From assembly GCF_024868665.1 (NCBI RefSeq), contig NC_079906.1:10550833-10614832 (forward strand): a stretch of 64,000 nucleotides of DNA. The letters run 5' to 3'. The first letter of the stretch is position 1. Each line of letters opens with the position of its first letter. Source of the stretch: Triplophysa rosa (lineage: Eukaryota; Chordata; Actinopteri; Cypriniformes; Nemacheilidae). The notes beneath the pieces were generated by a model. The model worked only from the letters and a program-made list of their open reading frames with translations, did no database searches and was not told the DNA's origin. This document shows, piece by piece, positions 55,553 to 64,000 of the stretch. Both the position numbers and the translations under genes were made by a program.

Positions 55553-58500
55553 TCAAAAGGAAGAGAAGAAGAAGTAGCAGAACAAGCAGAAGATAATGAA
55601 GCCAATGACCCAGTTGGCAGAGTATATATAAATGATCACCATGTCCATGTCAAATCGCCAGCCATGCGAATCATCCTCAAAGTTGAAGGCATCAAGCCTG
55701 TAGCCCCCGGCAGGGAACTGCCGTCTGCCAGTTGGACTTGCCTGTCTTTGAATGCCTAAGTAAGAAAAATAAAGAGGGAGATAGCAAGAAACATTACATT
55801 GTATTAATAACTGCCATATAAGAATACCTCAGAAATCTGTCTGCTATTCCTATTTTAGCAATTTTTCATCCTTTTGGACATTTTATCCTCCAAAAAAAAA
55901 TGTTTACCTCCAAATATTCTAAGCAGTTTACGGCAGCTCGGAAGGGGCCATTTTGCGCAGCTTGATTTCTGGAAGGCCTGCTTCCGAGACAGGTATTCCT
56001 TTGGGAAGAACGTACGGGCTGTGCGGTTCAGTTCTGTGAAGAGTGGGATGTGTGAATTTATTTGTCTATGAATCATCTGTGCGCTCAGCGCTATTACTAA
56101 TAATTGGTCAATGTGCATTAAAAAGTGTCAGGAACTTGAGGAGAAGAACCCAATTGCAGGCAGCATTGGACAACAGATTTTAATAATAAAATATAAAACA
56201 CAAAACAAAGGCCCACGAGGGGGTAAAACAATAATGACAAAGGGAATAATCAAGTAGACAACAAGAACACAGACTAACTAGATGAATACAACACTAGACA
56301 AATAACTACACTTACTGGACTTGACTTACTTGACTCTTAGTAACGAGCACAGGCAAAACAATACTCTCTGTATCAGAGCCATGTCACAACGAACACAAGC
56401 ACACCACACACAATGACCGAACACAGGTCAATGAAACATGAGGACTATTTAAAGGGGAGCAAATCAAGAGGGAACAGGTGTGGGACATGAACTAATTAAC
56501 AAGCAATAACGAGACGAAAGGGCGGGAACAGAGACGCGACACCGGAGAGAGAGGGAATGTGGAAGGCCAAAACTTCTCTCTCCACATAAAACAAGGAATC
56601 CTGTCGTGATTCTGCCACAAGATCAAGAAAGACATGACAAGATGAGGCAGAATTACGACAAAAAAGCCTCATGTTATGTGGTTTGATTTACATAGCTTAT
56701 GCAGTAGATCATGTTTTCCAGATCAGTCTGTCCCATATGCCCAGATTTATCAATGTCACCTTTAGTTTTAGCTATTGATATACAGTAAGTGCATCATTTC
56801 TGTTCAATTTCTATAAAGAAACCATAATGTTTGACAGCTCTCGGAGCATCTGCACATAATTTACATTGTGAATATACTACCATACAAATTCATTGGGGCA
56901 TCCAGTGAGGAGGACAATCATGGCAGGGCAGTTACTTTTTGACCAGTATCTTTTGGATTTCCTCAGTCTAGATATCAGACTATTTAGATTGTCTTTTTGT
57001 CTGAAACAAACCTTTCTGGAAGAAAACATGTTTAATGGTGGTCCTGCACAATGGACATGGTGTGTTGGTGTGGCAGTTCTTGGCCAGCATCCGCAGACAA
57101 GGTTCACAGAAGATATGACTGCATGGGTGGCACTTGTATGGACTGAAGTAGACGTCTAGACATACAGCACAGTTGTAGCCTTCACGATCCCGGCCTGGGA
57201 GCTCCTCATCCTCACTGCAGCTAGATGGGTCCCCTGTAGAGCTCTTCAACAGAGGGAGAAATGACTCAGTGCTATTAAACTGAACAATCTGGTGAGATTC
57301 ACCTTTACTTGAGTAGGATGACTGTGGTAGAGTTTAGAGATGGTTTGTATAAACATGGTTTTATTTTGATCTTCTGGATAATCATGACCCTATGGGCCAC
57401 CATGATCTTAATGTTCCAATTCGCTTGTTGATTATCACATACAACAAAAACGTTTAGAAATGTTCCTGTTCTGGACTATTTTGATACAGAAAGTCTCACA
57501 AGGATTCAAGCAGAGGTTGTGTGTACCACATATGGCACCTCTGGAGCTCAGGGCCCGTCTGCGTAATTACAACAATCACACCCTCAGAAGACTCCAGGGA
57601 CCACCCTGTTCCCTAGGTGTGTCATTATCACCAAATATACTTCTCATAACGTCTTCACATGCCCCTAGACAACCCAGTAACGCATCCTGAGATCACCAAG
57701 ATCATTCTCACAAGATTTCCCCTGTTAACACCAGCAAGAAAGTCTGAACACCGACAGCAAAAATAGACAACATCTATTATAACCCTGTGTGTGTCGGGAA
57801 TGTGACAGGAAGTAAACTTCAAGAGTACAATGTAGTTCATCTTAAACTATTTTAAAACTATTATATGACTTTATAATAATTGAGAGACCACGTTACTGTA
57901 AACATTTTGAACATTTAAAACGTAATTTGTCACACTGCAAGTAATGATATATTAGTAATGATATATTCTTTGTTAAATGTCAGAAATGTATTAGTGGTTT
58001 TGTGTCCATACAATGGAAGTCAATGGGTCCGATGTTGTTTGGTTATCAACATTCTTCCAAATATCTTCTTTTGTTTTCTGCAGTCATGCAGGTTTGGAAT
58101 GACATGGGGCTGAGCAAATTTTTATCTTAACACTTGATTGATAAAAGCTGCCCTCTGCTGGAAAATTATCTATTCTGAGCAAATCATTCATTCTTTAGTT
58201 GAGCTTGAAAACACAGAAACTTATGGTGTTTCTATATTGTACTTTCTTCAGTTATTTCAGTTATAAGTTATTTTATTTCAGTTATTTTTTCCCATGAGGA
58301 AACAAGCTTATAAATCATACAGAATTAACTTTTTTGAAAATCTAAAAGAGCAGACAGTTGTGTGTGATTGTTAGGTTTAGGGGTTGGGTTAGGGGTAGGG
58401 AATATGATATACAGTTTGTACAGTATAAAAACCACATCTATGGAATGTCCCCATAAAACATGGAACACGCGTGCATGTGTGCGTGTGGCCCTGTTTTTAT

Positions 58501-59924
58501 ATCCCGATGCCGGTAGGGACCTAAACCTGAATAAACACCAACTCATGGGGACTTGTGTCGTTCAGTACGATTTATACGCTTTTTGGTCCCCACGGGCAAA
58601 AAGATTATAAATCGTACTGAACTGTATTTTGAAAATCTAAAAATCCAAAAGGTTTTCTATGATCTTTAGGTTTAGGGGTAGGGCATAAAATATACAGTTT
58701 GTACAGTATAAATATCATTACGCTTATGGACTGTCCCCACGGAGATAATAAACCAGACATCAAAAATCAAACCTCAGGAGTGAAAAATGCATTCAACAGC
58801 AATGTGAAACACTGACAGCATGGCAAGACACATAAAAACTGATAAGAATCCAAGGTAATCACATACAAATTAATTTTTGAACTTGTCCTAAATACATGCA
58901 CAAATATGACTGGTGTATTGCATAAAAGTGAGCATGAACTTGTTTTCTTTGCAGTATTTGAGGTTTGAAAAAATATAAAGCATTTCTTCTGTTATTTTGA
59001 CCAGTTTCTCCAGTTTTCGGCAAATAAATGCAAATCATATTTTCATTTGAAATTTTGGATAAATATTTTTAGTAGTTCACAGAATGAAACAAAAATGATG
59101 ATTATACCTAAACACATACACACATATATATACTTATATAAAAGTGAACATTCAAATTATGCATATCAAATTAATAGTTATTCATTATTATAATTCATTT
59201 CAAATGAATTTCAATTCAAATGAAAACAATCACTCATCCATCCCTGTAAATCTGGATTCACTGTCTTATTAGTATTATTATAAATGTAAATATAATAGAA
59301 TCACAGCATTCTCTCTTTGTTACAAAAAACAACTTATCTTTCCCCTTTTCACTGTGTGTACAAGACTGTGTTATGTCTGTGTTAATGTGTCACCTGCTCA
59401 TTCTCATGCAGCTGACTCTGTCTGCTTCGTTCTCTTCTCTTCTGTCTTCTCCTCAGGCTCTTCAGTCGTCTTCTCTCTCTCTTACTCAGCCTGCGTTCCC
59501 TGGTGGGAGTGGGCGTAAGTAGGGATGAAGCCACGCTGAGCTCTGCTGTTGCTGCGCCAGTCTGCTCTCCAACCTCGTGTTCATCTTCAGAGCTGCTCAG
59601 AAACATCAGATGAGCTCTACGGTTGAAAGGCCAATCCTCTGGAGAGATCTGTGAGCCTCTTATAATATTTGACTCAAGAGGTTCTAGTCTGGTTCTCCTA
59701 GAGAGCGTGCTGGTTCTGTCATGGGGAGTCTGAGCAGGTGGGCTAGTCCTTCGGCATGGGGAAGATTGGTGGCTGGACCTAAGCATATGCTCTACTATGA
59801 TACGACGCTCTGGAAAAAGTAGATTACTTTCCAAGCTAAGAGCCTTCTTGTGGGCTAGTCTGATGGCCTTGTGCAGGGGTCTGACCTCTAAGCACAGAGC
59901 TTCAGCCGTATGCTCAAGATTCCC
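55553..59924 (-). CDS. rnf180: E3 ubiquitin ligase RNF180, conserved 3' part
   Basis: Membrane-anchored RING ubiquitin ligase. Four exons, read leftwards: about 59924-59394, 57243-57012, 56033-55908 and 55755-55553, in phase and totalling 363 codons plus stop (human about 592). Exon one reads [20 protein letters not shown] and later the basic [20 protein letters not shown]. The RING exon has an intact C3HC4 set: [33 protein letters not shown]. The third exon gives [15 protein letters not shown] and [15 protein letters not shown]. The last ends with a membrane segment, [19 protein letters not shown], and a short tail. The 5' border given here is simply the in-frame stop at 59925-59927; the true acceptor is unknown, and the N-terminal zinc-binding region appears disrupted upstream. 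It is either a partly decayed gene or one with assembly errors at its 5' end. It is transcribed away from htr1a, as in other vertebrates. Confidence 0.85.
56125..56660. repeat. probable interspersed repeat in an rnf180 intron
   Basis: Sequence such as GAAGAACCCAATTGCAGGCA, CAGATTTTAATAATAAAATA, GAACACAGGTGTGGGACATG in altered form and AATCCTGTCGTGATTCTGCC is of a kind repeated widely in cyprinid genomes. No ends or second copy in this window support it, so the call rests on recall only. Confidence 0.35.
57960..58140. repeat. partial GTTCACCC-family element
   Basis: It carries the family interior (TTTTGTGTCCATACAATGGA, AACATTCTTCCAAATATCTT, TTTGTTTTCTGCAG) without intact ends. It lies in the rnf180 intron between 57243 and 59394. 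Confidence 0.5.
58318..58760. repeat. two units of a GGTTTAGGGGTAGGG repeat
   Basis: TAGGTTTAGGGGTTGGG near 58372 and TTTAGGTTTAGGGGTAGGGC near 58667 are each followed by ATACAGTTTGTACAGTATAA and TGTCCCCA. The first unit extends to an inverted TTCAGTACGATTTATACG / AAATCGTACTGAA near 58560-58620. It is a fish MITE family of unknown superfamily, in an rnf180 intron. Confidence 0.55.
58755..59100 (+). repeat. interspersed repeat, family H copy 3
   Basis: AAATCAAACCTCAGGAGTGA, CAACAGCAATGTGAAACACT and GCAGTATTTGAGGTTTGAAA match copy 1 at 29930-30400. It is followed by AT-rich sequence up to the rnf180 exon at 59394. Confidence 0.6.
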
Positions 59925-60150
59925 TCAAGATATCCAGGGACAATTTTTCTTCCCAGTCCAGCCCTGCCCCCACCACAGCCAACAAGCCCATTCACTCCGC
60001 ACCAGACCAGAGAACATTTAGGATGACAACTGAGGCCCAGATGAGCAGGAACATACTGGCCCCCCCGAGGCATTTGCACAGTTGACAATGGCAAAGCCCC
60101 CTAAATAATGGCAGTTCAGCGGCACAATTGTTCACAGGACCTACAGAATC
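59925..60150 (-). pseudogene. probable disrupted N-terminal zinc-binding exon of rnf180
   Basis: On the minus strand a short stretch near 60119-60080 reads LNCHYLGGFAIVNCA, resembling the LNCPFCGARLGGF segment of RNF180 but lacking several residues. A run of seven G (plus-strand C7 at about 60060-60066) changes the frame; after it GGQYVPAHLGLSCHPK continues in another frame. A third frame is needed to join the open exon ending at 59924. No upstream exon with the CWKC zinc motif was found up to 61400. This is an inference from weak similarity. Confidence 0.4.
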
Positions 60151-61621
60151 CAAACAAGCAACAATGAAAGCATTGTGTTATAAGAGTGTAAAAATTTGGT
60201 GAAGTAACTAGACCAACCTTTTTCAACAGACAAGGTCAGCTGTTTTTCTCTGAACAGTTAGCAGCATATAAGTGACATGCTGAAAGACAGTAAAAGACAT
60301 GTATTTATATTGTAATTAATTTATGCCTATATTTCATTTCGTTTTGTACAGTTACAATTTTTATTTTATGTGTTGTACTTATTTGTAAGAATAGTTTAGA
60401 ATAAATGAATAGTGAATCATTTAAAATTTTTCTTATTTTTATTATTTTTTGTTTTACGTGTGTTTTATATTGTGCCCTTGTGTAAAGCTGATTTGCAATA
60501 GTGTAAACTGTGTAAAGCGCTATACAAACAAACGTTCAAATTGAATTGAATAATGTAAACATCTTCAAGTCTCACTCAACCCACGTGCTATGTAGGTGGC
60601 ACTGCAATCTTTAAGAACAAAACTATGATTGTATACTGTAAGAATTAAATTAAGAGTGGCATAATGCGCAAAATAAGGGCGAAATATAATGGGCATCTAC
60701 GATAAACGACATTGTTGATAAATGGAAGCTTAATGGATGATATCATTTCAATGTAATTTCTTTTTATTATCATTAAAATGAATGTCCTGTAAGCTTTTAT
60801 AAGAACTATTCACTAATGATCAATTATATAATGTTTTAATGTTTGCGAACGTGATCAATGTCAGTATTATTAGAACCACATACGTTTCCGTGGTTCGCTT
60901 TGCAAAAAGCAAACTTTGTAAAATGAATGAAAAAAACTAGATGAGTATTTCTGTCACTTTTCCAGCAGTAAATGAGGTGAAAGAGGTAAACATATATGTT
61001 GCGAGTGATTTGAATCGGGTCCCGTTATCACGCTGTCATATATTCTTTCATCTTTTTTCCCATATTCTCACCAGATGGCAGCAAATTTCCGTTCTGGTAA
61101 CACGGGAGCTGTCCGTGGTGCTGAACGTGCAGTTTCTGACGTATTCGACAAACAAAAAGTTCTGCATTATTACAATTATTTAATTAATCATTAAAATGGC
61201 CACAATATTTAAAGCATTGTCATAATTGACATCAGATATCACTTGTTTCAATTTTTGTAAAGAAAAAAAAACAGTAATAATTTATTTTTCACTTATTATT
61301 TGTTCACCAGAATAATATGAGGAAAAGATGTGTGCATCTAATATGTAAAAACAAAGCTATATCAGCATTATAAACGTAGCACAACTAACAAAAACAATTT
61401 GCCCTTAACAGAAACAGACACCGTGTACTTCCACAACTCGTGTGCAAAGCAACTGTTGAACATTTCCTTTATCTCACAACACGTTTCAAGGGAAAAGCTC
61501 ATACGTGAAGAACAACCTACTTTAAATCTTTGCACACAAACGTATAGCTGCTCGACAAACCGCTGTGCCGAAGTGCGCGCGCCAACCTCTCAGTCATCTC
61601 TGACGCACTCAGCACGACTCG
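60151..61621. other. rnf180-htr1a divergent intergenic region
   Basis: A repeat fragment ending AAAGCGCTATACAAACAAAC followed by ATTGAATTGAAT lies near 60510-60550 and is the inverse of the repeat start at 54903-54950. The rest is AT-rich, becoming GC-richer from about 61560 (GTGCGCGCGCCAAC) towards htr1a. No coding sequence is seen. Confidence 0.35.
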
Positions 61622-61627
61622 TATAAA
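61622..61627 (+). promoter_or_regulatory. TATA-like box upstream of htr1a
   Basis: TATAAA in the context CTCGTATAAATGAA lies 162 bases before the htr1a ATG and just after a GC-rich segment. It is a plausible core promoter element, but start-site evidence is lacking. Confidence 0.35.
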
Positions 61628-61783
61628 TGAATTCACTTCGTCACCGGGCGCCAATGATAGCAGCTCTAGTGTGCAGCACTTCCTGAGCCCAGAGACCGCC
61701 ATGCGTCTTCAGAGCAGCGAGGTGACGCTGGACAGACACACTGGCGTAAGAGACTGTCTCTGAATACTGTGACCGCTCTCACC

Positions 61784-62986
61784 ATGGAGAGTTTCAACAA
61801 CACCACAGAAACCCAAGAGTGGAGTGAGAACGCGACGATAGTTAGTGAAGTTACCCTGAGTTACCAAATAGTCGCCTCGCTTTTTCTGGGTGCGTTAATT
61901 CTGTTTGCCATATTAGGAAACGCGTGCGTAATTGCTGCCATTGCCTTGGAGAGATCGCTTCAGAATGTGGCTAACTATCTCATCGGCTCCTTGGCTGTCA
62001 CAGACCTCATGGTGTCGGTGCTGGTACTACCCATGGCGGCCCTGTATCAGGTTTTGAACATATGGACACTTGGACAGGAGATATGCGACCTGTTCATATC
62101 TCTAGACGTGTTGTGCTGCACATCTTCCATTCTGCACCTGTGCGCAATTGCTTTGGACAGGTACTGGGCGATCACTGATCCCATAGACTACGTGAATAAA
62201 AGGACCCCCAGAAGAGCGGCTATCTTGATCAGCCTCACCTGGCTTATAGGATTTTCCATTTCAATTCCGCCAATGTTGGGTTGGAGGAAGCCGGAGGACC
62301 GGGCAGATCCCAACGCGTGCACAATCAGCCAAGACCACGGTTACACCATCTATTCAACTTTTGGAGCTTTTTACATCCCGCTCATTCTTATGTTGGTACT
62401 CTACGGCAGGATATTCAGAGCGGCGAGGTTTCGAATTAGGAAAACGGTAAAGAAAACTGAGAAAGTATCGGATAAATGCCTAAGCGTGTCTCCGGCGTTG
62501 TTTCCGAGGAGGGCGAACGGCGAGGTGAGCAAAACCTGGAGACGAAGCGTGGAGCCACAGCCCTGCGTGTGCGTAAACGGAGCGCTGAAACACGCGGAGG
62601 ACGCAGAATCGTTCGAGATCACAGAAGTCCAAAGCGTCTCCAGAAACCACCTTGCCCTGCCAAACAACCCACAGACCTGCTTCGAGAACAGACACGAAAA
62701 AAACACGGAAGCGAAGCGCAAAGTGGCTCTGGCAAGAGAGCGCAAAACGGTCAAGACTCTGGGGATCATTATGGGCACGTTCATTTTCTGCTGGCTGCCT
62801 TTTTTCATAGTGGCGCTTGTTTTGCCTTTCTGTAAAGACTGTTTTATGCCGGAGTGGTTGAGGGCAGTCATTAACTGGCTCGGATACTCCAACTCACTGT
62901 TGAATCCCATCATATACGCGTACTTCAATAAAGACTTTCAAAATGCATTTAAGAAAATTTTGAAATGCAAATGTATTAGACAGTGA
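61784..62986 (+). CDS. htr1a: 5-hydroxytryptamine receptor 1A
   Basis: Gi/o-coupled serotonin receptor of the plasma membrane, an autoreceptor on serotonergic neurons and a postsynaptic receptor elsewhere. Intronless, 400 residues. I start at the ATG in ACCATGG (61784), an ideal Kozak context; a GTG five codons earlier is not used. Landmarks: N-glycosylation sites at Asn6 and Asn16; Asn46 in GN (helix 1); Asp74 in LAVTDL (helix 2); Asp108, the amine-binding aspartate, in SLDVLCC; DRY at 125-127; STFGAFYIP in helix 5; a long variable third loop rich in basic residues; [16 protein letters not shown] in helix 6; [12 protein letters not shown] (NPxxY) in helix 7; and C-terminal KCKCIRQ with likely palmitoylated cysteines. 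All key residues are present, so it should be functional. Teleosts usually keep two paralogues (aa/ab); which one this is cannot be told here. Confidence 0.97.
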   Translation: MESFNNTTETQEWSENATIVSEVTLSYQIVASLFLGALILFAILGNACVIAAIALERSLQNVANYLIGSLAVTDLMVSVLVLPMAALYQVLNIWTLGQEICDLFISLDVLCCTSSILHLCAIALDRYWAITDPIDYVNKRTPRRAAILISLTWLIGFSISIPPMLGWRKPEDRADPNACTISQDHGYTIYSTFGAFYIPLILMLVLYGRIFRAARFRIRKTVKKTEKVSDKCLSVSPALFPRRANGEVSKTWRRSVEPQPCVCVNGALKHAEDAESFEITEVQSVSRNHLALPNNPQTCFENRHEKNTEAKRKVALARERKTVKTLGIIMGTFIFCWLPFFIVALVLPFCKDCFMPEWLRAVINWLGYSNSLLNPIIYAYFNKDFQNAFKKILKCKCIRQ

Positions 62987-63271
62987 ACTCTGAGGAACTG
63001 CGTCATCTCATCAAAAGTTGTTTTTTGAACAATGCTATTTAATGGATGCTGATACTGTTAAATGACTGATCAGTTCCATTCATTTGAAGGGACATAAAAG
63101 GCAGAACCGCACAAGAAGAGGTAGAGCTTGGTCCTTCTGTGTATGTTTATCTGTGAAGTTTTTTGCTTCCTCCATAAACTGTGCATATAGCCTACCACTG
63201 GATGGATTCAGATGAAAGACAAGGACTGTCAGACCACAATTATAAGTGAAATCTGCGTTGTTGCATTCAAC

Positions 63272-63289
63272 AATAAAGTCCTTAATAAA
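63272..63289 (+). terminator. polyadenylation signals of htr1a
   Basis: Two overlapping-range AATAAA motifs, 63272-63277 and 63284-63289, are followed by the T-rich CTGGTTTCTCTATATTATTATT. They give a 3' UTR of about 300 bases. Confidence 0.6.
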
Positions 63290-63309
63290 ACCAGTCTGGT
63301 TTCTCTATA

Positions 63310-64000
63310 TTATTATTGAAGCCCAGAGTAAGGCACCTTTCTCGCAATGAGCAGTGTGTGGGATTTGAAGTGCACACATATCAAGGCCCAGCAGATAATT
63401 TGTGTAGACAATGTAATGCAATTATTCCTGTTCCTTCTGTTTTTTAGCAGTTTTATTACATTAGAGTGACCTTGAAATAAAAAAGAAATATATAGATCAC
63501 ACAAAATGGATTGTATCTGAATCACTTTAGTTATGGACTTAAAAAGGTACGGCTCACAGTGTCATTGCAAGGAAATGAAATTCTAAGTCATGTGTTTACA
63601 GATTTCTGTGATGATTTCTAAACCACGCTGGATCAGTTGTCAAAGTTAAAATGGCATGAAACGATTATGGTTTGAATCAAACTTGTGTGGTTAGCTGTTT
63701 GCCGACAAATCTAATTTACTTCAAGTGATTAAAATAAAAACAATATTTCAAAGTAAAGCAATACAAAGTTAAAGTTTTGCACTTTAAAAAGACGTGACAG
63801 TTGGTATCAGAGCTGTGGAGAGCACACAATGATTAGTTTGCCTCAGGCACAGCTAGACCAATACCCATGGGCCCTCTGTACCTCTGATAGTGTAGTCATG
63901 CCACGCTCCATCACACCAGCATCTTAAGACCCTTAAATCTGTAAGTCCAAAAGCAAAGCAATTGTGATTAAAAATGAAAACTCCTCAGTGGATTCTGAAA
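63310..64000. other. 3' flank of htr1a, no gene seen
   Basis: AT-rich sequence with no recognisable exon, RNA gene or repeat up to the window end. Confidence 0.3.

Noticed and set aside
55908..56076. rnf180 third exon starting at 56076 (CGCACAG acceptor)
   Set aside because: This would break the phase with the RING exon; the acceptor giving 56033 joins VFFQK to [10 protein letters not shown] in frame, as in other vertebrates.
61769..61783. GTG start that would lengthen htr1a by five residues
   Set aside because: The ATG at 61784 lies in an ideal Kozak context and matches the conserved start of the family; vertebrate genes rarely start at GTG.
62401..62928. Long antisense and alternative-frame open stretches within htr1a
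   Set aside because: They mirror the third intracellular loop coding sequence and have no independent support.

Overview
This window is vertebrate nuclear DNA. The coding sequence is split by GT-AG introns and every gene has a clear vertebrate orthologue. The abundance of small inverted-repeat transposons, a Tc1-like element, tRNA-derived SINE pieces and harbinger/hAT-like remnants points to a teleost fish, most probably a cyprinid. The species cannot be named from the sequence alone.

Gene layout, left to right. (1) The last five coding exons of oxct1 (+, 1412-15772), the mitochondrial ketone-body enzyme succinyl-CoA:3-ketoacid CoA-transferase. (2) plcxd3 (+, 16952-26310), complete in three coding exons (322 aa), a PI-PLC X-domain protein. 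(3) complement c7 (+, 32899-42085), 17 inferred exons whose lengths add up to one open frame of 844 codons plus stop, but with no ATG visible at the front. (4) rgs7bp (-, 50286-43987), complete in six exons (245 aa), a membrane-anchored partner of R7-RGS proteins. (5) rnf180 (-, 59924-55553), the conserved 3' four exons of a membrane-anchored RING E3 ligase, whose N-terminal exon region looks frame-disrupted. (6) htr1a (+, 61784-62986), an intact intronless 5-HT1A serotonin receptor of 400 aa. c7 and rgs7bp are convergent; rnf180 and htr1a are divergent. In human, the first three genes lie on 5p13 and the last three on 5q12, so this window joins two blocks that are separate there.

The genes do not form an operon-like pathway. 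rgs7bp and htr1a both concern Gi/o-coupled receptor signalling, but adjacency alone is weak evidence of a functional link.

Most remaining sequence is introns and intergenic DNA packed with non-autonomous transposons. The main families are: one with TTAAAGGGATAGTTCACCC-type ends (at least ten copies or fragments), one with TTAAAGG ... CCTTTAA ends (four copies), several single elements with clear terminal inverted repeats, and a Tc1-like element in a c7 intron whose interior is replaced by retroelement-like DNA. I found no CRISPR array, rRNA gene or intact tRNA gene, and nothing that amounts to a new multi-gene system. The points worth a second look are local: the missing c7 start codon, a GC-AG intron, the composite Tc1 element, the broken rnf180 5' end, a near-perfect short hairpin and a recent 149-bp tandem duplication.
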